A DNA stretch of 64,000 nt from Nemania diffusa (Eukaryota; Ascomycota; Sordariomycetes; Xylariales; Xylariaceae): positions 4,789,001-4,853,000 of the forward strand of contig JBBPUQ010000002.1 in assembly GCA_038501195.1 (NCBI GenBank), in the 5' to 3' direction. The position numbers were made by a program, and so were the translations under genes. The notes under the pieces were generated by a model. That model searched no databases, was not told the DNA's origin, and saw only the letters and a program-made list of their open reading frames with translations. Positions 32,975 to 43,690 of this stretch are shown piece after piece. Positions within the stretch are counted from its first letter, which is position 1; every line of letters begins with the position of its first letter.

Positions 32975-35152
32975 TCAAGCACCTACCGAAGAGCTACATA
33001 ACAACACGCATCCTCTCGTAACCTCTTTGATCAGGTCTTCCGCGACAATCTTGCCAGCTAGCCAGTTCAGATCCACACTCGTCGCCGCGCGCTGGATGGT
33101 AGAAGTCCACCAGAGGCCCTGGGCCCACGGCAGTGCGAAAGGCGTAAAGCGCTGCAGCGGGGGCGCCATCGGGTACGCCTTTTCGATCTTTGCGTTGTTG
33201 AGTTAGCTACCTAATCTTATCACTTCTGCCCTCCCAGGGGAAAAGTTAAGCAACTAGGGGGGATACAGGTACGCACCGTTGTCTCGTAGCTCCATGTAAT
33301 CTCGGCGCGCCGTTGCAAGTCCTCAAGCACCGGCCATTCCGAGAGCACGCGATACAGATACGCGGGCTCCGCGTCGGGGTCAGCGGCGAGCTCGCGCACG
33401 AGCGCCAGCTCGCGCATGCCGGCCGTCCGCCACGAGTCGAGGAAGAGCGCCTGGTCTTCTTCGTCGGCGGGCCACGGGGGGAGGGACGCGGCCGAGGTGA
33501 AGAATGTGACGTGCGCGGGGACGGAGGGGGGATCGTCTCGCATGACGGCGGCGAATTTAGTGGCGTTCGCGGAGGTGGCGTCGAAGGACGTCGCCAGATC
33601 GAGGGTTTTCGCGTCGCTGTTCTCGAGCTGGATCGCGGGATCTAGCGCGGCGATGATTACCTTGTCGAAAAGATCGAGCGAGGGGCTGGCGTCGCTGCCG
33701 CCTTCGGATGCCGCGGTGCTCTCGTGCCGGACGAGCCAGGCGGGCCGCTTCGCGGCTATCTCCGTGTGCCGGATGGCAGTGACCCGCGTCGACGTGCGCA
33801 CGTCGACGTCGATCCTGCGCGCGATGCGCTGCAGCCGATCGAGTAGGTCGCCGCCTTGGTATGCGTTTGCGGACTCTTCCCAGGCGGCGGCCAGCATCGC
33901 TGTGAGGCCCGTGGCCTTTCTCAGGTCCTGACCGAACGCGCGCTGGACCTGGGGCTCGAGGATTTCGGTCGCGTAGCGGTCGCTTATGCCGCGCTCTTTC
34001 AGCGTGGTTTTCGCCAATTGTTTTAAGGGCTTTAGGACGCCGAGGGATGCGAAGATCCCCTCGATGTCTGCTTTCAACGGTACTTTGAGCATGGCCTGGT
34101 GTAGAGTCCCGTCTTGTGCTAGTTTGTCTCCCCGCCACTGCATGGCTTGGAGTTAGCTGTCTCCATTTGAAGGGTTCTTGGGGGATGAGGATAGTTCTCT
34201 AAACATATCGCATTGTCGGACGTGACTAGAGTAAGAGCTGAAGGATGTCAGGGCTACTTACGACAGAACTCCCGTACACCCATAAAAGCTGAAGCCACTC
34301 CGCTGTTGGGGTTTCTCTATATGGGCGTGTTGCTGATGCTATTTTAACATCATTCTTGTAACTGCAGAGAAGCAACATTAGTGAGTTGCCGGTTGGCAGA
34401 CTTTCCGGCTCATTTCTACACCCTTGCTTGCCTATAGTCTGCCACTACTCCAGAGATAAGCTAAAACGGAGGGGGACAGGACTTACTAGCCAATTTTCTC
34501 AGGTCCGGACTCGATAAAGTTGATCTTGTCCTGCAGGATCTTCTCCGAATCTCGCGTAAAGAGTGCGTTGTTCCACAACAGCGCCTTGCCAGCGATGTCC
34601 TCTGCCGTGATGGGGCTCTGCATGGGCTCGTCCATGGGGAACACGGAGGACCCGTTTGCGGCGTGGAATGAGAGGGCGCCTCCGAGGACCGGCTTGGAGT
34701 CGTAGATGGTGATGCTGAACCGCACATCTCGCGCAGCTGACGCGATAAAGAGGTGCTGAGCTGCTGCGATCCCTGCAGGGCCGGCTCCTAGCACAAAGTT
34801 AGGGAGTTCGTCCTATTGCGATGGGAGAATGAAGCCGTGAGTGCGCACCGATGATAGCTACATTGTATGTTGGCAGAGGGCCTGGGATCTGCCCCGAGCT
34901 CCAGTGAGATTTCAGAAACGAGAGGGCATAGATACCAGCGACTAAGTGCAAGGCGACAATCGCTGTAATTACAAGATATTTCTTCAGGCTTCTGGCCGAA
35001 CTTGGTGGCGCCCTAGTGAGGTGGATGACAAGAGGTGTGCGCTCGGTTCCTGTCTTTGCATACGGACGTAGCTTAGCACGATGAATATGACTGCTGAACT
35101 CGGGATTCTGACGGCGCGGATCGCCTTCGCCGTCAGATTTTGAACCTACCAT
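32975..35152 (-). CDS. Prenylcysteine-oxidase-like FAD protein
   Basis: Five exons (35152-34849, 34787-34487, 34361-34262, 34137-33277, 33187-32975) with introns of 61, 125, 124 and 89 bp give 592 residues. The basic N-terminus is followed by one membrane span (about 60-80: YLVITAIVALHLVAGIYAL). After it comes the Rossmann FAD motif AIIGAGPAGIAAAQHL, assembled across intron 1, and YDSKPVLGGAL. The central part contains ERGISDRYATEILEP, matching the prenylcysteine lyase domain, and the C-terminus has FALPWAQGLWW with a closing helix. The family oxidatively cleaves the thioether of prenylcysteines released from farnesylated proteins in the endomembrane system. Exon 4 is very GC-rich, so long antisense frames occur there. 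Its start (TGG after CATGCAG) is the least certain junction. Confidence 0.8.
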
Positions 35153-36005
35153 GACTGTGTTGGTTTCTGAGTGCGTGCTGTCTTCGGTTTATTAGACGCA
35201 AGATCAGCAGTGAAGATGTCCCATTTCGAGGATGAAGCTGCTATCGGTTGAGGTAAAGATAGGAATCAGTCGTGGTGTGTGCTTTCAAACGGTGTTGGAA
35301 GTTCTGCGCCCTCCTACTGTCGCCTCATGTATTTGTCTATACCCTGCGCTATACATATGACAAGGCGGGGTTGTTGGTGGTGGGTAGCACAGCATTTCCA
35401 TGGTGCTGAAACCACATGTAAGCAAGGGAATAGGCAGATACAATTCGCGACTTTTGAATGGGCAGATAAAGGATCGGTTATCATTAGGTATTCCTAAGCT
35501 ACCTTTTAAGCCAGTAAAAGTGGAAAGTTTTAATCAGTCTACCTAATTGAGTACACCCTGCGATTGCAGACCTATCTACAGTCCAAGTCCAATTCCTATG
35601 TACGTCTAGAAAAGCCGGCGAGCTCACCATTCAATGACTAAGTTCCTAGATTTCATAGCACAAAATATGTAAACTACAGTAATATGTCATGCCTTCATTT
35701 CTTATTTATTCTTGTTATTGATTGCATCTTGTAAGCCTACCCCTATCGCATTTCTACTACCTACCCCTTCCTGAGATGTAAAAACGAAGGCTAGTTCCGT
35801 CACTAACAGAGTGTTTATGTGACAACGAAGTGCAATGGTATTTACTATTTAAGGACATGAGGGAAGAGAATGAATAGACGAACGTAAATATAAGATGGAG
35901 GCAAGAGGCTAGACATGGCACCCAGTGTTGCAATTAACAACCTAGTTGATATTTCAAAGCTCATCGCTTTGAACGAGTTCGTAAACGGGTACTACCTCGA
36001 ACCCC
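35153..36005. other. Intergenic region
   Basis: About 850 bp; promoter of the flavoprotein gene on the left and 3' side of the helicase gene on the right. No supported ORF. Confidence 0.5.
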
Positions 36006-38350
36006 TTATCTACCTAGGCCCAACACTTCTGACGTTGTATCTGAGCACATTTTGGTGAACTCTTCACGTTCCATTTCTCTCAGCACCGTCCACTTCAGTC
36101 TTAAGACGCTTTCTATCATCCGACGTAGCCCATCTAGCCCATCTTGCGGCACGATTTCCATCTTCTCCCCGTCTCGCACGTTAAAGAGTATGATTCGAGG
36201 TAAAGAGGCGGAGTCTATAGCAAGTAAGTAGGCATATATGCATACCTGGATGATATGCTCGTTAGTCAGTTGCGAGACAAACTTGATTTCCCAGATAGAC
36301 TCAATTTCTCTTCTTCCGTCGATGTGCAAATCAGTATATTCTACGACGTCGGCTCGACCTTGTAACCGGGTTCTCTGGTTCTCAACTGAAAAGTGCGCTT
36401 GGACCTCGACCTCAAACCGAATATATCCTGCTCGCTTGCCCAGTTCTTCTTGAAGTCTCTCTTGGGCTATGGCAAGGTCTTGAGGCTTGATCCAGTTGAA
36501 TTTGTGATTTTTCATTTGGATGACGCGCGGCAAATAACCCGAGAGCGCAGCCTCATATTCGCACGCGTATCTACAAAGTTGAGAGATACGCTGCTCTGGA
36601 CGGACTAACGATATCTTTTCAACGGAAGATTGGTCGAGGTCAAGCCAACTAAGAGTTTTAGTGATCTCGTACTCAAATGCTGCAACAATAATGAGACCGT
36701 TTATATCATTCACAGCTTCATAAAATCCTTTTTTGCGGTCCGAAGACTCGACGTTTTGTATCTTAATACAATCTTCCTTTGGTAGAGGAGGGGAAAGCTG
36801 TCGGACGTGTAGATCTCGTTCAAGGATTTCATTGAGTGATTCACTACGTATGTGACGGGTCATGTCTCGGACGCCGATTAAGCGCGGTAGAGTAAGTCCA
36901 AGCTCCGAGGGTCGACCGGGTGGGTTAGGTGGTTTAATATCTTGCTTGTTGCTAGTCATATTAATGACCTCAGCTGTTTTGTACAGAGCCTCCACGGACA
37001 TAAAAGGCATGAGCTTTTCGGTCTCATTGTGGACCAAGACAAGCTGTTTCGCCGCACGTGTTAAAGCCACAAAAACAGCGTTAGGACACCTATCGTCTGG
37101 AAGCGAGCGACCAAAATATCGGAAGAAGGATGAATCCATGCCGAAAAGAATGATCAGGTCTCGCTCGCTGCCTTTGAACTGGTGGATGGTAGAGTCGCAC
37201 ATCTTTCCTTCAGTTACTCTGTCATCTAAAGGCACTTCGTCATCTATTGATACAGCGATTGGCACGTGGTATTTCTTCGCCAATTTGTTGACTATATGTT
37301 GTATTGGTCCTCTCATTCGTATAGACGGCGCTAAAATTGCGCTATTCTTGGCTCCGTGGTCTTCGATCAGGCTGAATAGCTTACCAACTATCGTATAGGG
37401 ATTTCGAGGGTTATATCTCAATACGATAGGCTTTGGACCAGGTTTTGAGCCAGTGATGTAGGATTCGCCGTCGAGAAAAACATGATTGACAAATTGAGCT
37501 GTCTGATGTGAAAGTCTAAAGCTCGGGCTCAATATCACCTTGGCAAAAGGGTACGGGCTAATAGGAGATAGTAGTGTTGGCGATAGGGTGAGGTACCGTT
37601 CGTCGGCGCCACGGAACTTGAAAATAGATTGACGTTCATCACCAAGCACAACAAGTCGGGCAGGTTGTCCGTATCTCTTTCGTCCATTGGCTTGGATGAA
37701 ACAGTTTATTAACCAAAATATGAGTTCGGTACAATCCTGAAACTCATCTAACACGATGATATCATATGGTTCAGGTCTCCATTCAGGTATCTCGTTATCG
37801 TGTAGAGCCCTTTTTCTTTGCTCTAATAATATCTTGTCATCCAACACAGTAACATTAAAAAGCAAACTAGCCATTCCATGGAAAGTGAATACATCACAAT
37901 TGGGGTAAATGCAAAGCCGTCGATAGGTCTCAAGTTGTAGTCTCTTCGAATATGTGAGTACGACAACTCTTTTGTCTGGGTAAGCGGCCACAATAGCTTC
38001 TGCAGTCGCTGTTTTGCCTGAGCCCGGTCGCGCCGACACTACAACATTCTGCGTAGAGCAGAGCTTTAAAATCTCCAATTGTTCACTAGATGGGGCGAAT
38101 GGAGTGAATGGAGTCTTCTTTCCGGGCTGTTGGGATAAACCATGACTACGAGTAGGGAAGTGCCGGAAACTGTAACGGTAAGGAACCTAGATTTGGTGCC
38201 TTGTCAATATTGGCGATTCTCGCATGAATGTGTCCCAGTATTGTTGCTTTTATGACGGGTTATTTCGATACTTACTAATACCCTGACTCCGCGTCGTCGT
38301 AATTGTGCCCCTGTGGCAAGGCGCCAGGTCAACGATGATTGAAGAATCAT
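36006..38350 (-). CDS. UvrD-type helicase fused to RecB-type nuclease, putative mitochondrial
   Basis: Two exons (38350-38276 and 38186-36006; 89-bp intron, phase 0) give 751 residues. Residues 1-45 are Arg-rich with no acidic residue and start MILQSSLTWRLATG, a plausible mitochondrial presequence. Superfamily 1 helicase motifs follow in order: I ARPGSGKT (77-84), Ia VVVLTYSKR, II VLDEFQD (Asp172-Glu173), III LVVLGDERQSIFKFRG, IV SFRLSHQTA, V IHQFKGSERDLIILFG, VI VFVALTRAAKQLVLVH. The C-terminal part has the RecB-family PD-(D/E)XK signature: Asp638 (GRADVV), Glu658-x-Lys660 (WEIKF) and Gln672-x3-Tyr676 (QVCIY). This combination recalls AddA/RecB helicase-nucleases. A role in DNA end processing, perhaps of mtDNA, is inference. 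All key residues are present. Confidence 0.85.
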
Positions 38351-39377
38351 CTCGGCTTTAGGTTGCAACTGAAAGCTTGTGAATGGTCAGATAATCGCAG
38401 TTACAGCTAGAATCTTGGCACAACGAGGCCGTCTTAAAAATTAGATGGGGGATTAAAAGACCCTGTGCCTCTTACCCTGCACAACAGATGCCGTTACCTA
38501 GGGAATGTTGTGGTGGAAGGTACAAGGTACCTAAGGTATGACCTAGATATTACTATGGGTAAGATCGGCTTTTCGACACGCTGTTGATAGAGATACCAGT
38601 CGCGTTTCTCTCCTTGTATTCTGGCAGTATGCCGGCCGGACCACTTTAGTTCCAACTTATTCAACTGATACGCCGTTAGAACATAAGTTACCTACATGAT
38701 AGTACAAGGAAAAGTAATGGTGTAGTAATATAGTAAGTAGTTATAGCCATGAATTTGCTACAGTATTGTTACATAATATATACCACGGAATTCTAAAAGA
38801 TTGGACAGGTTATCACAGCTAACACTCAAGTTCCAGCTTATCCCAAAATAAGGTCTCCCTCTGAAGTACCAGTGTAGATAGGTACATGACAAGAACTCTT
38901 CATCTTGTCGCCATTTCCTTTATCTATCAATTTCGTAACACTACTTCCCTTCCAAATTCCTATAAACTTGAAGAACCTAATCCCCTGTATAAACTAAAGT
39001 AATAGGTTATTTTTCCGTCTCAGCATAGAACTAGACTAGATTACCCAAACCTAATTTGTCGCGGAGAAGCTGAAATAGCTTGTCACTTAAATTTTCTGCG
39101 GGAATATCGGAGCCTTTTCGCCGCACTGCAAAGCGGAATTAGTTACGAGATGAGTTGGGAGGTGCTGATAGAGTAGGTCTCAGGGGTGTAGAACCTACCC
39201 TAAAATAGGAATACCCCCACGTTTATATTTATTGGAGTCGCTGTTGGAACCGGGCAAATAACAAGTGTACCGCACTCTATAGATATCAGCGCCTTTGTGG
39301 CACCTATAAACATACACCTAAAACAATTGATAAATTCTTAATAGAAGCGTTCACCAATGTCCCATATCAAATCTTCT
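38351..39377. other. Intergenic region
   Basis: About 1.0 kb; promoter of the helicase-nuclease gene and 3' flank of the sulfotransferase-like gene. It contains an imperfect AGGTACCTAAGGTATGACCTAG segment around 38526. No gene is supported. Confidence 0.5.
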
Positions 39378-40247
39378 TCACACCAGAAACCACCAGCTAG
39401 CACCAACAATCGCAACGCTCATAACACCAAAAGCAATAGTTTTTGACACGAGAAGATTGATCATTCTCTTCTTCTCTCCAACGCCCTCAGCGTGCGTATT
39501 CCGTTCATTTGAGAATGGGAAAGGGATATCGGGGACCTCCTTCCCGAGAAACTCGCAAAGTGGTTCCCAACCGGATCCCATCTTGTACTCTAACCGTCTC
39601 TCGGGTGGCACAGCGTCTCGTATATCTTGGAAGAATCTGTCATATGTCTCCCGCCCATGCGCCTCAACCTCTGCCTTTGTTCTGGCGTTAAAAAATCCAA
39701 AAACGAGCTTCCTCATAGCATGGCCGGCTCGAAAGCCTAGAATATGCCACGCAAGAAATATCTGAGACCCGAAGAAAGGTGTGAATAAGTTATCTAGAAC
39801 CTCGGACTGGAAACTCGGCCACCATGTGTCATAGTCACGCTGGACAATGACGACTTTGGCGTTTGGATATGCCTTGAACAGCTCAAGCGTAAATGGCGCC
39901 GAAGTGTCGCAGACTGCTTCATATTCGTTGCCCCACAGCTCATCCCAGTCTTCGCGCGTGAACCGCGGCCTCGGGCGCGCATTTGGCACCGATGGCCAGG
40001 TTGCTTCTGCGGCTTTCTCCAACTCAACCCAATTCCCACGCAAAGACTCGTCAAGGGCATGGAAGGTTTTGAGGCCGAGAATTCGGTACGCCTTGGCCAT
40101 AGACCAGGTACCCATGCGGAATAGACCAGCATGGAGAATCTTCAAGCCATCGCTAGATTCTGAGTCGGATGTTGCCATCTCCATCGGTATTTCAGTTACA
40201 AGTTTGCTTGCAACTAACTGAATATGAACTTTTAAATCGATGGTCAT
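39378..40247 (-). CDS. Fungal sulfotransferase-like protein (Sulfotransfer_4 type)
   Basis: Intronless frame of 289 residues. A P-loop-like 5'-phosphosulfate site is seen at residues 41-50 (LFRMGTWSM, with Arg44, Gly46, Thr47 and Ser49 of R-x-GT-x-S). The 3'-phosphate region is AKVVIVQRDYDTWWPSF, with the typical Arg and a Trp-rich stretch. FTREDWDELWGNEYEAVCDTSA matches the conserved acidic central segment of the fungal family. A C-terminal hydrophobic segment (about 268-287) may anchor it in a membrane. Members are often annotated as sulfotransferases and are frequent in accessory and biosynthetic regions; substrates are mostly unknown. The first ATG is used here. A second start (MEMATSD, residue 22) is possible and would give a more family-like N-terminus. 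It lies about 700 bp from the PKS-NRPS relic. Confidence 0.82.
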   Translation of the reverse strand: MTIDLKVHIQLVASKLVTEIPMEMATSDSESSDGLKILHAGLFRMGTWSMAKAYRILGLKTFHALDESLRGNWVELEKAAEATWPSVPNARPRPRFTREDWDELWGNEYEAVCDTSAPFTLELFKAYPNAKVVIVQRDYDTWWPSFQSEVLDNLFTPFFGSQIFLAWHILGFRAGHAMRKLVFGFFNARTKAEVEAHGRETYDRFFQDIRDAVPPERRLEYKMGSGWEPLCEFLGKEVPDIPFPFSNERNTHAEGVGEKKRMINLLVSKTIAFGVMSVAIVGASWWFLV

Positions 40248-40995
40248 GCGGTTTGTAGAGAGAGGATGTAGTTGAGAGAAAAGAAAATTGTCAGACGTGT
40301 AGGTATATTTTCAATCTTACTTAAAAGAGGAGTGTTGATGTTATCTAGGACGACACCCCACTCGTACTAACCAACAATAAGGAATCCCTTCGTGTGCCTT
40401 CTGACATAGCCTATACCAAAGATAAGACAAAGCCGCTAAGACATTTAAGGCGACAATACGCTAAGTATGTATAAGTATAACTAAAATCCTCCCTTACAAA
40501 ATACTTATTGCGGACTTCAAATCACATAAGCAGCAGAATCCCTTTTCGTGTTAAATTAAACAGGAACTAGATTTAAATCGCTGAGTGCTGCTAGGATCGC
40601 AATCCTTCAACTGTGTACACGAAATGGATATAACTCAGATATAATTAACTCAAAAGAATGCTTAGACGTGTCTGCATTAATTTAACAATATCATATCAAA
40701 GTTTGCTTGAGAAACTTACACTTAGTAGTATAATTTGCCAGTGCTCAGTGAGATAGCACACATTCAGCACCAACTTAAGAGCCCTTGCTAACACAGCGGT
40801 GGAGGCTCGGGAACCCCTAAGAACATTAATATCGAGCTTTTATTCCCATACCTCCGTATATTTAGTAAAATGTGACGATATTTAGGTTACACTGTTAATG
40901 TTCCCGGGGAGTTGAAATAATGTGTTCGGACCTAGTTGACCTAACTGGACCTGACTTACATTAGTGTTTTTGACTCCGACTCCCCTTAAAGATAT
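40248..40995. other. AT-rich intergenic region, possible tail of a PKS-NRPS relic
   Basis: About 750 bp. Immediately left of the hAT-like element the minus strand continues the condensation-domain relic for a few codons (QYL, then a stop). Farther left I cannot recognise conserved sequence. No gene is supported. Confidence 0.4.
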
Positions 40996-41003
40996 TGCTG
41001 AAT

Positions 41004-41861
41004 CAGCGCTCCCCACAATTAAAACAAGTCAAATAAACGCCTTTTGACTTGTTTTAGCTTGATTGACTGCAAAAAACGCTTGTTTAACTTGTTTAGCTAA
41101 ATCTGTTGTTTTAATTAGTTAATTATTTAATCAAATAATTCAAGTAAGCTAACTAAATATATTAGTTAAAGCTAAAGCTTTCGATTTTTTGTATTGCTTT
41201 TTATAAACTATTTAAGTAACTTTGTAGAAAGAGTTGTAAAGTTAAAAAATCGAAAAGTTGAAAAGTTGAAAAGTCGAAAAGTCGAAAAGTCAAAAAGTCA
41301 AAAAGTTGTAAAGTTATAAAATTGTAATCGAAAAGTTATAAAATCGAAAAAAGTCGTAAAATCAACAAAAGTTGTAAAATTACTAAATAAAAAAGTATAT
41401 ATAATAATAAATAAAGTAATAAATAAAATAATAAAAAATAAAGTAATAAATAAAGTAGTAAATAAAATAGTAAATAAAATAATAAATAAAGTAATAAATA
41501 AAGTAGTAAATAAAATAGTAAATTAAATAAATAACTAAATATATAGCTAAATAAGTAGCTTGAAATAAATAAGTGTAAAAAAGTTTTTATTAGTAAATAA
41601 TTGTAAGTTTAAAAACAAATACTACTGAACTTATTTAAAAAAAAAAATATTACAACTTTTGTATAACTTCTTTTTTACTAAAAAAATCAACAAAAAAAAA
41701 TAATAAAAAAAATAAAATTATTTGTAAATAACTAGCAAACACAAACAAAATAAAAAACCTTTATTTTGTTCGTTAAGTAATTCAAATACGTTTGTTTTGC
41801 TTTGGTTAGTCAAGTTATTTGCCAATTAGTCAAAGTATTGTTTTGATTGTGGGGAGCGCTG
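41004..41861 (+). mobile_element. Non-autonomous hAT-like element, copy B
   Basis: An 858-bp element bounded by CAGCGCTCCCCACAATTAAA and its inverted counterpart ending GATTGTGGGGAGCGCTG. It is flanked by a perfect 8-bp target duplication, TGCTGAAT, at 40996-41003 and 41862-41869. Eight-bp duplications and a YARNG tip (CAGCG) are hAT hallmarks. No transposase ORF is present. The whole length aligns with the reverse complement of copy C, but at many positions where C has G this copy has A. It has therefore become extremely A+T rich inside. It interrupts the relic condensation domain on the minus strand. Confidence 0.92.
41228..41560. repeat. AAAGTCGA and AATAAAGT tandem arrays inside copy B
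   Basis: Two consecutive degenerate arrays: AAAAGTTG/AAAAGTCG units (about 41240-41310, decaying to 41390) and GTAATAAATAAA/GTAGTAAATAAA units (about 41400-41525). They correspond in position to the GTTGTAAGG and GTAGGTAAA arrays of copy C. Confidence 0.75.
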
Positions 41862-41869
41862 TGCTGAAT

Positions 41870-42719
41870 TGAGAAATGCATTCTTGTCCCCTCAGATGTT
41901 TCGGTAATGTCAATGGTGATATCGTAAGGGGCTTTAGCGGCAATGCCTTGAGTCCATTGAATGGTGCCGTTATCAATGAGGGTGTTGGTAGTGTAACGAT
42001 TGCGGTAGTTTAATAATATCCAGAAGAGGGGTGAGGGTGGCGAGACTGGGCAACCTGTATATGATCTAGAATCATGTCAAAGGGTACGCGCGAATTATTC
42101 AGAGCTCCTAATACCATGTCTCGGGTTCGTCTGGTTATTACATGAAACTGTTCGGTACGTGCCACTTGTATTTTCACGGGTAGAATATTCTTGAAACACC
42201 CGATTGTGGTTTGGCTTTGTTCATGGAATCTATTCGCGTCCACGATCCCGACCCCTAGGGCCTCAACCAAGCACCGAGACAGAAAGACTCCCAAGGCTGT
42301 AAGACTGTGAGATAGAAATGAAAAGGCGTAACTTAGATCTGGGACGCTTGGTGTTTAATACGACTTGTTTGGCTTGCGGGGATGACTTCAACTAGTACCG
42401 ATCCATTGTAAGCGGCTAATATCTCTCGATGTTGAACCTTTGCACAGGAAAATAGTCGTAAAGGTGGCGCAGGGCTCCGGTGCAATTTCCTCCAAAATTT
42501 CAGCTCGGTCCCCAAATTTACCACGGAACTTTTCGGATCTCTCCCACCGTGACATATCAATAGCTTGCTAAACGGAGTTCCAATCTCTTCTACCGTAATA
42601 CCCCCAGAGGAAGTAGTTACTAAATACATGTCAGCTGGCACTATCAAGTGCAATACGGTGGTGAAAAAGGTGAATATCATGCTTTTTGGAGTTTCAGTTA
42701 ATAGCACTAGAGTTTTCAT
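41870..42719 (-). pseudogene. Relic of a PKS-NRPS condensation domain
   Basis: Three minus-strand segments in different frames together follow a fungal condensation domain of the PKS-NRPS type. The first (42719-42333) contains LGTELKFWRKL and LRLFSCAKV. The second (42294 to about 42030) contains GVGIVDANR, GCFKNILPVKI and NSRVPFDMILDHIQV. The third (about 42025-41870) contains DNGTIQWTQG and APYDITIDI. It is broken by an in-frame TAA at 42333, by frameshifts near 42300 and 42030, and by the hAT-like element at the end of the third segment. The adenylation and polyketide synthase parts are not found. It is an inactive remnant of a secondary-metabolite megasynthase. I have not joined the fragments into one product. 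Confidence 0.75.
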
Positions 42720-43160
42720 GATACGGCTATTTTAAAATTAATGTTGAATATAAACTTTTTTAAACATACGATTTCAGCTTGAATGTCCCTGATGTTAGTA
42801 ACGTGTCCATGTTTGAAGATGATAAAACGGAACGTGTGCTAGGCATACACCGCGCTCTGGAGGCCTGGCAAAGGTCATCAGTGCAAGTTCAAGGATTTCT
42901 AAGCTTCAAGGCTTCAGAAAAACAATAGGTTGAATTTATGTAAGGTACGTGGTATTACGCGCTACGACAACGCGTGGCTGGTAATACGGCTCAACTACCT
43001 ACTAATTATAACTAGCTACCTACCTAGTTATCCCCCTGTCTCGCGCTCATACTTATAGGCCGTTTTCCGCGGCACCCGTTCCTTTGTGTTTTGTGTAGAG
43101 TTATCGTTTCATTGCTTGTTTCCATCAGCCACCTTTTCCACACTACCTACCCTAGATTAA
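42720..43160. other. Intergenic region between relic and copy C
   Basis: About 440 bp. No ORF or conserved motif was recognised. It may contain further decayed megasynthase sequence. Confidence 0.4.
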
Positions 43161-43272
43161 CAGATACCCAGCGCTCCCCACAGGTAAAACAATACTTTGA
43201 CTGCTTGACAGATAACTTAACTAACCAAGGCACAAATAAATGGTTTGATTTAATTGCTGTCGCGTATATATA

Positions 43273-43299
43273 CCGTTAATACTGCAGGAGTATTAACGG
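43273..43299. repeat. Perfect 11-bp inverted repeat (hairpin) in copy C
   Basis: CCGTTAATACT, a 5-base loop (GCAGG) and AGTATTAACGG form a perfect stem. It lies in a segment absent from copies A and B, so it may be a later small insertion. Confidence 0.8.
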
Positions 43300-43509
43300 C
43301 GTCGTTTTTCCTCCGTCACAATTACGATATCAAAATATAGATTTTTTATTTTACCTGTACTTGCCAGTTATTTGCAAATAATTTCTTTTTTTTGGGATTT
43401 CTTTTGTTGTCTTTTAGTAAAAAAGAAGCCATACAGAAGATGTAATGCTTCTTTATCTATCTAGGTGGCAGTCTGTTTCAGAACCCACATTGATCCACCA
43501 ATAAGAACC

Positions 43510-43690
43510 CTTCCTACCTAATAGGCCCCCTTACTTACCTAGCCACCCACCTACCTACTTATCACCCTACTTCCTACCACCTTACCTACCACCCTACCTA
43601 CTACTTTACCTACCATTTTACCTACTATTTTACCTACTACTCTACCTATTACTATGCTTACTACTACCTACCTAGGTACTACACATACTT
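43510..43690. repeat. CCTACCTA-type tandem array inside copy C
   Basis: Degenerate units of CTTACCTACCAC, TTTACCTACTA and similar, the reverse complement of the GGTAGG array in copy A. It includes one TACCTAGGTA palindrome at 43669-43678. Confidence 0.75.

Noticed and set aside
33313..33931. Long plus-strand ORFs opposite the flavoprotein gene
   Set aside because: GC-rich antisense frames of exon 4; the minus strand gives a coherent prenylcysteine-oxidase-like protein.
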